Assembly (NCBI RefSeq): GCF_903652925.1
Contig: NZ_CAHLAR010000002.1
Coordinates: 558,001-622,000 of the forward strand
Source: Achromobacter anxifer
GTDB taxonomy: Bacteria > Pseudomonadota > Gammaproteobacteria > Burkholderiales > Burkholderiaceae_B
DNA length: 64,000 bases
Direction: 5' to 3'
In this document: in pieces, positions 53,029-62,762 of the stretch
How positions within the stretch are numbered: the stretch's first letter is position 1
Layout: every line of letters begins with the position of its first letter
The notes under the pieces: generated by a model
Databases searched by the model: none
Seen by the model: only the letters and a program-made list of their open reading frames with translations
What the model was told of the DNA's origin: nothing
Position numbers and translations under genes: made by a program

Positions 53029-54255
53029 ATGACCAGCACCATCCTGAAAACATCAATTCCGGCGGATCGGCATCAGGCCAGGAACCCATGGCTTTCCGTT
53101 GCCCTGCTTGCCTTCGGCGTGTTTGTGGTCGGAACCGGGGAGTTCGTCCTGGCTGGGCTGTTGCCGCTCCTCAGCGCCTCCCTGAATGTCTCGCCCGCCG
53201 TGGCCGGGCAGGTCATCACGATCTTCGCGCTGACCTGCGCCATCGCCGGTCCGGTGCTGACAACGTCCACCGCGGGATGGGACCGTAGAACGGTGCTGGT
53301 CCTTGCGGCGGCGATCTATCTTGCGGGCAGCGTCTGGACCGCGCTTGCGCCGTCCTACGCCCAGGTTCTGGGCGGCCAGATCGTGGCGGCGCTGGGCGTG
53401 GGCTGGTTCGTGCCGAACGCCACCGTCACGGCCGCCGCGATGGTCTCGCCCGCGCACCGGGGCCGGGCTATAGCCCTGGTCGTCAGCGGCTTCACCGCGG
53501 CGACCGCGCTGGGCGCGCCTTTGGGCACGGCTTTCGGCGGCATGTTCGGCTGGCGCTCGACCATGTGGCTGGCAACCGGGCTGGCCGCCCTCGGCGTAGC
53601 GGGCATCTTCGTCTTCATCCCGAAGCGGACCACGATTGCCGCGGCGGCGGGATTGCGCGAGCAATTGCGACTTCTGCTTGACCGCCGCATTGCCGCGGTT
53701 CTGGGCGTGACCTTGCTGGCGTTCACCGCGGTGTACATGCCGTACACCTACATGGGCATCATCTTCGAGCCGGCGACGCAGGGGAACAGCATTTACCTCG
53801 CGGCGCTCATGACGACGCTGGGCGTGGTCGGCACGTTCGGGAATCTGGGCGCCGGCATGCTGGCGGACCGGATCGGCGGGCCCAGGGTAGTGGCGGCCGC
53901 GTTGCTTTGGCTGATCGCCAGCTTGCTGGCGCTGCGGTTCACGACCGGGAATCTGGCTTACGCCTTCACAATGATCTCGTTGTACGGAATTGCCGCCTTC
54001 GCGATCACGACGCCACAGCAGCACAGGCTGATCGCGCTCAAGCCTGAAGCGGCCGGCATGCTGGTTTCGCTCAATCAGGCGATCCTGTACCTGGCCATCG
54101 CGTTGTCCGGTTCGATCGGAGGCCTTGGAATCGAGTGGGCGGGTGCGGAGAATCTCGGCTTCGTGGCGGCGGCGCTGGCCGTCGCGGCGCTGGTGCTGTC
54201 GCTATCGGCAAGCGCATTGTCGGAATCCGCAGCTGCGTTCAACCGAGGTGGCTGA
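53029..54255 (+). CDS. MFS transporter, DHA1-type efflux
   Basis: A 408-residue, 12-helix carrier of the AraJ/YdhP/CmlA group. FVVGTGEFVLAGLLPLL in helix 1 and DRRTVLVLAAAIYLAG after helix 2 (motif A region) mark the drug:H+ antiporter type. It starts 100 nt after the TetR gene. Such TetR-MFS pairs usually export a toxic compound sensed by the regulator; the compound is unknown. Confidence 0.9.
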   Translation: MTSTILKTSIPADRHQARNPWLSVALLAFGVFVVGTGEFVLAGLLPLLSASLNVSPAVAGQVITIFALTCAIAGPVLTTSTAGWDRRTVLVLAAAIYLAGSVWTALAPSYAQVLGGQIVAALGVGWFVPNATVTAAAMVSPAHRGRAIALVVSGFTAATALGAPLGTAFGGMFGWRSTMWLATGLAALGVAGIFVFIPKRTTIAAAAGLREQLRLLLDRRIAAVLGVTLLAFTAVYMPYTYMGIIFEPATQGNSIYLAALMTTLGVVGTFGNLGAGMLADRIGGPRVVAAALLWLIASLLALRFTTGNLAYAFTMISLYGIAAFAITTPQQHRLIALKPEAAGMLVSLNQAILYLAIALSGSIGGLGIEWAGAENLGFVAAALAVAALVLSLSASALSESAAAFNRGG

Positions 54256-54315
54256 AACCAGCCACACCGCCATCCTTGCGGCCGTCCTCCGGCCTACGCT
54301 GTTGCGTTTCCGGAG

Positions 54316-56754
54316 GTGGATATCACAGGCCGCATTTTCTGCATGGCATTCGTGGCGGGGGCCGGGCTGCTGCACCTGTTACCCCGGCTTCCCGGCGCTG
54401 GCGCCGCGTGGCTGTTGGCTGGTGCATGCGCGGCGTCGATGGCGGCTTGCATGCGCTTGCGGCATGCTGCCGCCAGGATCCTCGCGTCCATGGTTTTGGG
54501 CCTGTGCGCCGGGCTGCTCAACGCCTGCCTGCAGGCGCAATGGCGCCTGGACGACGCATTGTCGGAAGAACGCCAGGATGCCGTGTCGCGCCTGGTGTTG
54601 CGGGTAGCCGGTATGCCCGATGGCGATGCACACAGCCAGCGCTTCATCGCGGAACTGGACGGCCCCGCGCCGCCTGGCATTCCGTCGCGCCTCCAGGTCA
54701 GCTGGCAGGCGCCGCCCGGTCCGCATTCGCGCTTGCCTTTGCTGGTGCCGGGCCAGGTCTGGCGCATGGCGCTGCTGTTGCGGCGTCCGCATGGCTTGCT
54801 GAACCCGGCGGCGCCGGACGCGGAAGGGCGCATGTTCGCGCAGGGCTTGCGGGCGGCGGGTACGGTGCGCGGGCAGCCGCGCCTGTTGGCCGACCAACCC
54901 TGGGCGACGCCGGGTATCGCGATAGAGCGGGCGCGCCACCACGTGAGGGAGGGGCTGCGCGCCGCCCTGGGGGAGCATCGTTACGCGCCGGTGATCATCG
55001 CCCTGGCCATCGGCGATCAGGCCGGCGTGGCGCGCGAAGACTGGCAGTTGTTCAACCGCAGCGGCATCACGCATCTGGTGTCGATCAGTGGCATGCACGT
55101 CACCTCTATCGCGGGCATCGCGGGATTGCTGGTGGCGGCAATGTGGCGGCGGGCGCGCTGGCGCGGGGCCGGGTTGGCCGAACGCGTGCCGGCGCGCGTG
55201 GCGGGAGGCGCCGCTGCCGCGATGGTTGCGCTGCTGTATTGCCTGTTGGCGGGCTGGGGCGTGCCGTCCCGCCGCACCTTCTTCATGTTGTCGGTGGTGC
55301 TGGCGGCAGCGGTATCGCGCCTGCCGTTGTCGGGGGACAGGGTATTGGCAGGCGCGGCTGCGGCAGTGGTCGCGCTGGATCCGTGGGCGCCATTGTCTGC
55401 CGGATTCTGGTTGTCGTTCGGCGCGGTCGCCATGCTGTTGCGTATCGCGGATGCTCCGGTGGACGCCGCAGCCAGTTGGCGGCGGCGCTGCGCGGCGAGG
55501 CTGATGCAGGCTGCGCGCCTGCAGCTGATGGTGACCTTGGGGCTGACGCCGCTGCTGGCCTTCCTGGTGCACCAGGTGTCGCTGGGTTCGCCCCTGGCCA
55601 ATGCGGTGGCGATTCCAGCCGTGACCTTCATCGTGACGCCGCTGGCGCTGCTGTGCGCCGCCCTGTCCGTGACGCAGGGGGCGGAAGCGTTGGCCGCGTT
55701 GGCGGGGCGCGCCGGCTTGCAGGCGTTCGACCTGACCATGGCGCCCGTTGCATGGGTAGGCGGCGCGGCCTGGGCCAGCATGCCGGTTGCCGCCGCGTCA
55801 TCGCCGTGGCTGCTGCTGGCGGTGGCCGGCATGGCCTGGGCCTTGCAGGCGCGCGGATGGCCAGGAAGGCGATTGGGGTGGGTCTGCATGCTGCCGCTGC
55901 TGTTCTGGCGGCCGGACCGGCCCGAGCCAGGCCACTGGCGCATGAGCGCGATGGACGTGGGGCAGGGCAGCGCGATCCTGGTGGAGACGGCCAGCCAGGC
56001 GCTGCTGTTCGACGCCGGGCCTCGCCACTATGGCGGCAGCGATGCCGGCGAGCGGGTCGTCGCGCCTTTCCTGCAGGCGCGCGGCATCCGGCGGCTGGAC
56101 GCGCTGGTGCTGTCGCACGCCGACCTGGACCACGTGGGCGGAGCGCGTGCGGTGCTGGCGGCGGTTCCGGCGCGGCGCAGTTACGCCTCCTTCGACCTGC
56201 AGGCATTCCTGCGCCGAGACGCCAGGATGCGGCCCGATGCCGGTAGCGCGGCGCTTCCGCCCCTGCCCGATGACATGGCGCCGTGCCTGAGGGGCGGGGG
56301 CTGGGAAGCGGACGGCGTGACGTTCACCTTCCTGAACCCTGCGCGGATTGGCGGCAAGGCCGCGCAGGACCGCAATGCCGACAGCTGCGTCCTGCTGGTG
56401 CAGGGGACATCGCATTCCCTGCTGCTGACGGGCGACGTCGGCACGGCGCAGGAGAGCGAACTGGCCGGAGCCTTGCCGCCGGCCGACGTGGTGCTGGCGC
56501 CGCATCATGGCTCGGCCTCGTCCTCGGGCCGCGATCTGGTGGCCGCCACGGCCGCCAGTCATGTGATCGCGCAGGCCGGTCACCTGAACCGCTTCCGCCA
56601 TCCGGCCCGTGCGGTGGAACTGCGCTGGGAGCGGTCGGGCGCGACCTTCTGGCGCAGCGACCGCGATGGCGCGGTGATGGCGCTGTCAGACCCCGGGGGG
56701 CTGGAAGTCTGGTCGGAACGTGAGCGCGGGCGGCGCTACTGGCATGGACGCTGA
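54316..56754 (+). CDS. comEC: ComEC/Rec2-family DNA internalization protein
   Basis: An 812-residue polytopic protein forming the inner-membrane channel for transforming DNA. After N-terminal helices and an OB-like periplasmic part comes the Competence domain (LAIGDQAGVAREDWQLFNRS, HLVSISGMHVTS, GWGVPSRRTFFML). The C-terminal metallo-beta-lactamase-like domain has DVGQGSAILVE, LSHADLDHVGG (about 599-609), LLLTGDVG and HHGSASSSG. The frame opens at GTG 54316 with GGAG too close to be ideal; ATG 54343 is an alternative start. Confidence 0.92.
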   Translation: MDITGRIFCMAFVAGAGLLHLLPRLPGAGAAWLLAGACAASMAACMRLRHAAARILASMVLGLCAGLLNACLQAQWRLDDALSEERQDAVSRLVLRVAGMPDGDAHSQRFIAELDGPAPPGIPSRLQVSWQAPPGPHSRLPLLVPGQVWRMALLLRRPHGLLNPAAPDAEGRMFAQGLRAAGTVRGQPRLLADQPWATPGIAIERARHHVREGLRAALGEHRYAPVIIALAIGDQAGVAREDWQLFNRSGITHLVSISGMHVTSIAGIAGLLVAAMWRRARWRGAGLAERVPARVAGGAAAAMVALLYCLLAGWGVPSRRTFFMLSVVLAAAVSRLPLSGDRVLAGAAAAVVALDPWAPLSAGFWLSFGAVAMLLRIADAPVDAAASWRRRCAARLMQAARLQLMVTLGLTPLLAFLVHQVSLGSPLANAVAIPAVTFIVTPLALLCAALSVTQGAEALAALAGRAGLQAFDLTMAPVAWVGGAAWASMPVAAASSPWLLLAVAGMAWALQARGWPGRRLGWVCMLPLLFWRPDRPEPGHWRMSAMDVGQGSAILVETASQALLFDAGPRHYGGSDAGERVVAPFLQARGIRRLDALVLSHADLDHVGGARAVLAAVPARRSYASFDLQAFLRRDARMRPDAGSAALPPLPDDMAPCLRGGGWEADGVTFTFLNPARIGGKAAQDRNADSCVLLVQGTSHSLLLTGDVGTAQESELAGALPPADVVLAPHHGSASSSGRDLVAATAASHVIAQAGHLNRFRHPARAVELRWERSGATFWRSDRDGAVMALSDPGGLEVWSERERGRRYWHGR

Positions 56755-56769
56755 GGCCGCCCGCGGCGC

Positions 56770-57753
56770 TCAGTTGGCGCCCAGCAGGTTCGCGCTCTTG
56801 ACCAGCGAGGACACGCGCTGCGAGTCACGCTTGAGCAGGCCGGAGAACGCGACGGGGCCGCGTTCCTGCGCGGTGGGGGCCTGTGCCGCCAGTTGCTCCA
56901 GGCGAGTCTTGAACTCGGGCGTGTCTATGGCTTGGGACAGGGCGGCGGCCAGCTTGTCGACGACTGGCTGCGGCGTGCCGGCGGGCGCCACCAGGCCGTT
57001 CCAGATGGCCAGATCGAATTCAGGCAGCCCGCCTTCGGCGAAGGTGGGGATGTCCGGACTTTGCGCCAGGCGAGCGGAACCGGTTACGGCAATGGCCTTG
57101 ACGCGCTTGTCCTGATGCAGGGGCAGCATGGTCACGGTCTGGTCGATGACGCCGTCGATCATGCCGCTCATCAGGTCGGTCAGCGCCGGACCCGTGCCGC
57201 GGTAGGGGATGAGCTCGCCGCGCGCGTTGGCGAAGTGCAGGAACATGGCCTCGGCCAGGTGCGCGGTGCTGCCCGGGCCGCTGGACCCCAGGTTGAGCTT
57301 GACGGCGTTCACGTCGCGGATGCGCTTGAGCATGGCGGGCAGGTCCTGGATGCCGCTCTTGTTGCTGACCGACAGCACCATGGGCACGGTCGCGACGATA
57401 CCGATGGGCGCCAGTTCCTTTTGCGGATCGTAGTTGGCCTTGGGGTGCAGGTGCGGCAGGATCGCCAGCGACATGTTGTTGAACGCCAGGGTGTAGCCGT
57501 CCGGCGCGCTCTTCTGCAGTTTCTGCATGCCGATCAGGCCGCCGGCCCCGCCGGAGTTTTCGACGACCACCGTCTGGCCCAGTTGCTTGGACAATGAGGT
57601 GGCCACCAGGCGGCCCAGCGTGTCGCTGGTGCCGCCGGGCGCGAAGGGCACGATGACCGTGATGGCCCGGCTGGGATAGTCCTGGGCGGCGGCGGGAGCC
57701 GCGATGGCGGCTGCGGCCAGGGCGGCGCACAGGATGGGGGTGATGCGTAGCAT
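56770..57753 (-). CDS. Bug-family (tripartite tricarboxylate transporter) solute-binding receptor
   Basis: A 327-residue periplasmic receptor. Signal peptide of about 23 residues (ending APAAAQ), then YPSRAITVIVPFAPGGTSD and VENSGGAGGLIG, the Bug loops. ATG 57753 is chosen for the clean signal peptide; the longer frame reads into the upstream gene. It is the last gene of the four-dehydrogenase operon and should bind the hydroxy- or dicarboxylic acid that operon uses. No TctA/TctB genes are present. Confidence 0.92.
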   Translation of the reverse strand: MLRITPILCAALAAAAIAAPAAAQDYPSRAITVIVPFAPGGTSDTLGRLVATSLSKQLGQTVVVENSGGAGGLIGMQKLQKSAPDGYTLAFNNMSLAILPHLHPKANYDPQKELAPIGIVATVPMVLSVSNKSGIQDLPAMLKRIRDVNAVKLNLGSSGPGSTAHLAEAMFLHFANARGELIPYRGTGPALTDLMSGMIDGVIDQTVTMLPLHQDKRVKAIAVTGSARLAQSPDIPTFAEGGLPEFDLAIWNGLVAPAGTPQPVVDKLAAALSQAIDTPEFKTRLEQLAAQAPTAQERGPVAFSGLLKRDSQRVSSLVKSANLLGAN

Positions 57754-57800
57754 GGGGTGTCTCCTCGTCTTTGGTTTTTGTGTGGGAATGGGTGTCGCCG

Positions 57801-58889
57801 TCAGCGCGACAGCGCGCGGCAGACGGCCTGGGTCATGTCGGTGCAGCTTGCGGAGCCGCCCAGGTCGCGCGGCACGTGGTCTCCCTTGGCCAGCACCTGT
57901 TCGACCGCGAGCTCGATGCGTTGCGCGGACTCGGTCAGCGCGGCATCGGCGTGCTTGTCGCCCAGCCAACGCAACATGAGCGCGCCCGAAAGAATGGTGG
58001 CCAGCGGGCTGGCGGCGTTCTGGCCGGCGATGTCGGGCGCGGAGCCATGGGCACCCTGGAACAGCCCGTGGGTGTCGCCCAGTTCGGCGGACGCCGACAA
58101 GCCCATGCCGCCGATGGTGGCGGCTCCCAGATCGGAAATGATGTCGCCGAACATGTTTTCGGCCACGATCACGTCATAGAAGTCCGGCCGCTTGAGCATG
58201 TGCACGGTGATGGCGTCGGCATAGGCGTAATCGATTTCGACGTCGGGGTAGCCCGCGGCGACGTCGTCGCAGACCGCGCGGAAAAAGGCATAGGTGCGCA
58301 GGATGTTGGCCTTGTCGCAGACCGTGACGCGGCGCTTGCCGTCGCGCGGCGCGCCCTTGCGCTGGCGCGCCAGTTCAAAGGAAAAGCGGGCGACGCGTTC
58401 GATGCCCTTGCGGGTGACGACGATGGTGTCGGTGGCGACTTCATCGCGCAACACGATCCCGCCGCCGCGGCTGGCATAAAGGCCTTCCGTGTTCTCGCGC
58501 ACGATGACGTAGTCGATCTGCCCCGGCTTGAAATGCTTGAGCGGCGAGTCGACGCCTTGGTAGAGGCGGATCGGGCGCACATTGGCGTACAGGTCGAGCC
58601 GGAAGCGAAGGCGCAGATGCAGGTCGTTGCCGACCTCGGTCCCGTCGGGGTAGGTCACGCCCGGCATGCCCGCCGCGCCGTGCAGGATGGCGTCGGCCGC
58701 CTTGCAGGCGGCATAGGTGTCGTCGGGCAGGACGTGGCCCGACCTGACGTAGTGGTCGGCGCCGCCTTCGTGGCTGGTGAATGAAAGCAGGCCGGCGCCG
58801 CAGGCTTCCTTCAACACGGTGATCGCCGATTGGCAGACCTCCGGACCAATGCCATCGCCATCGATGGTCGCAATTTCATACTTAGCCAT
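57801..58889 (-). CDS. Isocitrate/isopropylmalate dehydrogenase family protein
   Basis: A 362-residue NAD(P)-dependent beta-decarboxylating dehydrogenase. IDGDGIGPEV at the N-terminus, VRENTEGLYASRGG, VCDKANILRTYAFFR (substrate Lys) and FGDIISDLGAATIGGMGL (metal Asp residues) are present, with HGSAPDIAGQ near the end. The AATIGGMGLSASAEL region differs from true LeuB or Icd, so it may act on tartrate, malate or another 2-hydroxy acid. Encoded between the aldehyde dehydrogenase and the Bug receptor. Confidence 0.88.
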   Translation of the reverse strand: MAKYEIATIDGDGIGPEVCQSAITVLKEACGAGLLSFTSHEGGADHYVRSGHVLPDDTYAACKAADAILHGAAGMPGVTYPDGTEVGNDLHLRLRFRLDLYANVRPIRLYQGVDSPLKHFKPGQIDYVIVRENTEGLYASRGGGIVLRDEVATDTIVVTRKGIERVARFSFELARQRKGAPRDGKRRVTVCDKANILRTYAFFRAVCDDVAAGYPDVEIDYAYADAITVHMLKRPDFYDVIVAENMFGDIISDLGAATIGGMGLSASAELGDTHGLFQGAHGSAPDIAGQNAASPLATILSGALMLRWLGDKHADAALTESAQRIELAVEQVLAKGDHVPRDLGGSASCTDMTQAVCRALSR

Positions 58890-58958
58890 GTCTGGCTGTC
58901 TCCTCGTGAGGGTTTCGAAATCGGAGGACGGCCGCGTTCCGGACGCGGCCGCCAGGGC

Positions 58959-60407
58959 TTACCAGGTCGTCGAGATGTACTTGGCTTCCATGAATTCCAG
59001 CAGCCCGTGGTGCGCGCCTTCCCGGCCCAGACCGCTTTGCTTGACGCCGCCGAAGGGCGCCGCGGGATCCGATACCAGGCCGCGGTTCAGGGCGATCATG
59101 CCGCTCTCTATGCGTTCGGACACGCGCAGGCCGCGCGCCAGGTCGCGCGTGTAGACGTATGCCACCAGCCCGTATTCGGTGGCGTTGGCCAAGGTCACGG
59201 CTTCGTCCTCGGTATCGAAGGCCACGATGGGGGCCACGGGGCCGAAGATTTCTTCGGCAAGCAGATCGGCGTTGGCGGGCACGTCCACCAGCACGGTGGG
59301 CTCATAGAAGTGGCCGGCGCGGTCGAGCCGCTTGCCGCCGGCCTTGATCCGCGCGCCCTTGGCGACGGCGTCGGCCACCAGCGATGCCACCTTGTCCACC
59401 GCGCCCGCATTGACCAGGGGGCCGCATTGCGTGCCGGGATCGACGCCGTCGCCGGTCTTCAGCGCGGCCATGCGCGCCGCGAACCTGGAACTGAATTCCT
59501 CGACCGCGCCGCGCTGCACGTAGAAGCGATTGGCCGCCGTGCAGGCTTCGCCGCCATTGCGCATCTTGGCGATCATGGCGCCTTCCACGGCAGCGTCGAT
59601 GTCCGCGTCGTCGAAGACCAGGAACGGCGCGTTGCCGCCCAGCTCCATGGAGCAGCTGATGACGGAATCCGCCGCCTTGCGCAGCAGCACGCGGCCCACT
59701 TCCGTCGAACCCGTGAAGGAGAGCTTGCGCACGCGCGGGTCGTCCAGCACCGCGTTGGCGAACTTGCCCGCCGACGAGGTCGTCAGTACGTTGACCACGC
59801 CCGCAGGCACGCCGGCTTCTTCCAGCAGGCGCATGACGGCGTAGGCGGTCAAGGGCGTCTCGGTGGCCGGTTTGAGGATGCAGGTGCAGCCGGCGGCCAG
59901 GGCGGGCGCGATCTTGCGGGTGGCCATGGCGGCGGGGAAATTCCATGGTGTGACCAGCAGCGCGATGCCTATGGGCTGGTACTGCACGATGATGCGGCTG
60001 GCGCCGCCGGGAGAAACGCTGATGTCGCCATTGATGCGCACAGCTTCTTCGGAAAACCAGCGGAAGAATTCGGCGGCGTAGGCGACCTCGCCGCGCGCGT
60101 CCGCCAGCGCCTTGCCGTTTTCCTGGGAAATCAGGCGCGCCAGGCTGTCGGCGTCGCGCATCATCAGTTCGTAGCACTTGCGCAGGATTTCGCCGCGCTG
60201 GCGGGCGGGCGTGGCGGCCCAGCCGGCGGCGGCGCGGGCCGCGGCATCCACCGCCGCGGCGGCGTCTTCGAGCGTCGCGTCCGCCACGCTGGCGATCACC
60301 TGCTCGGTGGACGGGTCGTACACGTCGATGCGGCGGCCCGAGGTGGAGGCGCGCCAGGCGCCGTCGATGTACAGGTCAGTGGACAGCTTGCTGGCCTCGA
60401 TGGTCAT
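58959..60407 (-). CDS. NAD(P)-dependent succinate-semialdehyde-type aldehyde dehydrogenase
   Basis: 482 residues of the ALDH superfamily. LLVTPWNFPAAMATRKIAPA, the glycine motif FTGSTEVGRVLL, catalytic Glu in SMELGGNAPFLVFDDAD and catalytic Cys in NGGEACTAANRFYVQ are present. The C-terminal GGVKQSGLGREG and EYK-like KYISTTW end match GabD-type enzymes. Together with the adjacent iron-dependent alcohol dehydrogenase it could oxidise an alcohol to an acid via the aldehyde, for example 4-hydroxybutyrate to succinate (inference). Confidence 0.92.
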   Translation of the reverse strand: MTIEASKLSTDLYIDGAWRASTSGRRIDVYDPSTEQVIASVADATLEDAAAAVDAAARAAAGWAATPARQRGEILRKCYELMMRDADSLARLISQENGKALADARGEVAYAAEFFRWFSEEAVRINGDISVSPGGASRIIVQYQPIGIALLVTPWNFPAAMATRKIAPALAAGCTCILKPATETPLTAYAVMRLLEEAGVPAGVVNVLTTSSAGKFANAVLDDPRVRKLSFTGSTEVGRVLLRKAADSVISCSMELGGNAPFLVFDDADIDAAVEGAMIAKMRNGGEACTAANRFYVQRGAVEEFSSRFAARMAALKTGDGVDPGTQCGPLVNAGAVDKVASLVADAVAKGARIKAGGKRLDRAGHFYEPTVLVDVPANADLLAEEIFGPVAPIVAFDTEDEAVTLANATEYGLVAYVYTRDLARGLRVSERIESGMIALNRGLVSDPAAPFGGVKQSGLGREGAHHGLLEFMEAKYISTTW

Positions 60408-60444
60408 GTGTCAGCTCCGGATGTGAAGGGATGAAGTCGGGTTG

Positions 60445-61668
60445 TCAGGACGGGAGAAACGAGCCGTGGCCCGCGTGGGCGGCAGCCACGATGGCGGCGA
60501 TGCCGGCCTGGTCCAGCGGACGGGGATTGTTCGTGACCAGGCGCGCGGCCAGCATGGATTGCTCGGCGATCCAGCCGAGCTGGTCGGCGCGCACGCCCAG
60601 TCCCGCCAAGGTCGCGGGGATGCCGATGCGCGAGAACAGTTCATGCACATGGCGCGGCGCGTTGGCGGCCAGGCGCGCGGGATCCGTGTCCGGGTCTCCC
60701 ATCGCCGCCGAGATGGCCGCGTAGTCGGCGCCGCAGGACGAGGCATTGAAGTCCATGACATAGGGCATCAGCGTGGCCACGCCCGCGCCGTGCGCCGTGT
60801 GCGTTAGCGCGCCGATCGGGTACTGGATGGCGTGCGCCGCGGCGGTGCCCGCCACGCCGAAGGCCAGGCCGGCGGCCAGCGCCGCGGCCATGACCTGGCC
60901 TCTGGCGTGCAAGTCGGAACCGTCCTCGACGGCGCGCGGCAGATAGGACGCGAGCGCGCGGATCGCAATCAGCGCCTGCTGATCGCTGAAGGCGTTCTTG
61001 CCGACGAATACGCGGGTCTGCGCGATGTCGGCATCCGGGCTGCGCCGGACCGCGGTCAGCGCTTCGATGGCGTGGGTCAACGCGTCGGCGCCGGCGATGG
61101 CCGTGAGTCCCCTGGGGCAGGTCAGCGTCAGTTCGGGATCGCAGATCGCGGTGTGGGGGATCAGGTGCGGGCTGGAGACGCCGACCTTCAGGTCGCGGGC
61201 GCTGTCGGCCAGCACGGCCACGGGCGTGACCTCGGAGCCCGTGCCGGACGTGGTGGGCATTGCGATCACCGGGATGACGGACCCCGGCACCTTGTATTCG
61301 CCGTAGTAGTCAGAGGCCTGCCCGCCATGCGTCAACAACAGGCTGACGAGCTTGGCCATGTCCAGGCAGCTGCCGCCGCCCAGCCCGACGATCACCTCGG
61401 GCTGGAAGGCGCGGTGCGCCGCCACGCATTCGTAGACGCCCTCGACGGGCAGGTCGGGCTGGGTGCGGTCGTACACCTGGACGCGCACGCCGGCGCCTTC
61501 CAGGGCGGCAAGCAGCTCGGACATTTCCGCCGTGGCGGCGAAGCGCTCGTCGGTGCAGATCAGCGCGCGTTGACCCAGGGCCGCCGCGACGCGGCCCAGC
61601 GCAAGGCGCTGGCCGTTGCCGAATAGCACGGCGCGCGGGGCGCGCATGATTCCAAACAATTCATTCAT
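60445..61668 (-). CDS. Iron-containing alcohol dehydrogenase
   Basis: 407 residues of the group III metal ADH family. VGLGGGSCLDMAK binds NAD, MPTTSGTGSEVTPVAVL is the family signature, and metal ligands are in AICDPEL (Asp), GADALTHAIEAL (His) and GALTHTAHGAGVA (His). Resembles 4-hydroxybutyrate or lactaldehyde-type dehydrogenases. ATG 61668 is used; the upstream extension is a shadow of the next gene. It lies 37 nt before the aldehyde dehydrogenase start. Confidence 0.9.
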   Translation of the reverse strand: MNELFGIMRAPRAVLFGNGQRLALGRVAAALGQRALICTDERFAATAEMSELLAALEGAGVRVQVYDRTQPDLPVEGVYECVAAHRAFQPEVIVGLGGGSCLDMAKLVSLLLTHGGQASDYYGEYKVPGSVIPVIAMPTTSGTGSEVTPVAVLADSARDLKVGVSSPHLIPHTAICDPELTLTCPRGLTAIAGADALTHAIEALTAVRRSPDADIAQTRVFVGKNAFSDQQALIAIRALASYLPRAVEDGSDLHARGQVMAAALAAGLAFGVAGTAAAHAIQYPIGALTHTAHGAGVATLMPYVMDFNASSCGADYAAISAAMGDPDTDPARLAANAPRHVHELFSRIGIPATLAGLGVRADQLGWIAEQSMLAARLVTNNPRPLDQAGIAAIVAAAHAGHGSFLPS

Positions 61669-61700
61669 TGCGGATCCTTGAAGGGGAGTCTTTGGGGAAT

Positions 61701-62714
61701 TCAGGCGGCGCATTGCGCCAGGTCGCGGATGCGGCGCCAGACCTCGTCGGCCAGCTCGATGCCGGTATCCAGGCGCTGGCGGCGTTCGGCGCGGGCCCGG
61801 TCGCCCGGCACCGCCACGGGCCGTCCGGGCAGCAGGGCGGGGCAGGCGCGGATGTCGTCCAGGTAGCGGGTAATGCGGCTGGCAATCGCGCCTGACCCGG
61901 CCTCGATGGCGATGAAGACATCGCCCTTGTTGCAGGCTGCGCTGGAATCCAGCGTGCCCTTGACTTCGGCGCCGAGCGCCGAGGCCGTCAGGCTGGCGAC
62001 CAGCACCTCGAATGCCAGGCCCAGCGCGTAGCCTTTGGCCTCGCCGAAGGGCGCCAGCGCGCCTGTCTTGGCCGCTTCGGCGTCCGTCGTGGGGTCGCCG
62101 GCGGCGTCCAGCGCCCATCCAGGCTCGAGCGGCCGGCCATGGTTGGCGTAGTCGTGGATCTTGCCCATGGCGACCTGGCTGGTGGCCATGTCCAGCACGA
62201 AGGGCTCGTCCTCGGTGGGCACGCCGATGGCGATCGGGTTGGTGCCGATCAAGGCATGGCGGCCGCCCCAGGGGTGGACCAGGGCCTCGCTGGTCGACAG
62301 GGCCAACAGGATCTGGCCTTCGCGCGCCGCCTGTTCCGCGTAGAGCGCCAGCATGCCGATGTGGTTGTTGTTGCTGACCGCCGCGACGGCGATTCCGGTT
62401 TCGCGGGCGCGTTCGCGGATCTGCGCCAGGGCGGCCAGCGCGATGACCGGACCCAGTCCGCGTTCGCCGTCCATGTCCAGGAAGGCTGGAGAGCGCCAGA
62501 CCGCGGCGCCGCGGGTTTTCGGATCGGCCACGCCGTTGCGGATGCGCTCGATGATGCGCGGCAGGCGCAGCAGGCCGTGGGATGCGCGGCCGCGCAATTC
62601 GGCTTCGAGCAGCAGGTCCGTCTGCGTCGCGGCGTGGTCCGCCGGGGTCCCGGCCAGTTCCAGCGCGCGCAGGCAGACTTGCCTTGCCTCCCCCATTTTT
62701 ATCGTTGTCGTCAT
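61701..62714 (-). CDS. Ldh-family (malate/L-lactate type) 2-hydroxyacid dehydrogenase
   Basis: A 337-residue NAD(P)-dependent dehydrogenase of the YlbC/ComC/ureidoglycolate dehydrogenase superfamily. RASHGLLRLPRII at the N-terminus, VSNNNHIGMLALYAEQAA with the catalytic His, GTNPIAIGVPT and FGEAKGYALGLAFEVL are conserved. Members oxidise malate, lactate, sulfolactate, ureidoglycolate or similar acids. First gene of the operon, directly behind the GntR-controlled promoter region. Confidence 0.9.
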   Translation of the reverse strand: MTTTIKMGEARQVCLRALELAGTPADHAATQTDLLLEAELRGRASHGLLRLPRIIERIRNGVADPKTRGAAVWRSPAFLDMDGERGLGPVIALAALAQIRERARETGIAVAAVSNNNHIGMLALYAEQAAREGQILLALSTSEALVHPWGGRHALIGTNPIAIGVPTEDEPFVLDMATSQVAMGKIHDYANHGRPLEPGWALDAAGDPTTDAEAAKTGALAPFGEAKGYALGLAFEVLVASLTASALGAEVKGTLDSSAACNKGDVFIAIEAGSGAIASRITRYLDDIRACPALLPGRPVAVPGDRARAERRQRLDTGIELADEVWRRIRDLAQCAA

Positions 62715-62733
62715 AGTGTCTTTGAGTTGTTAA

Positions 62734-62762
62734 ATCCGATCGGATCTGAAATACGATCTGAT
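62734..62762. promoter_or_regulatory. Pair of GATC-centred operator-like sites
   Basis: Site A, ATCCGATCGGAT (62734-62745), is a perfect 12-bp palindrome. Site B, ATACGATCTGAT (62751-62762), differs at 2 positions; each is preceded by AA. Their centres are 17 bp apart. They lie between the divergent Ldh and GntR genes, where the regulator would act on both promoters. Confidence 0.7.
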
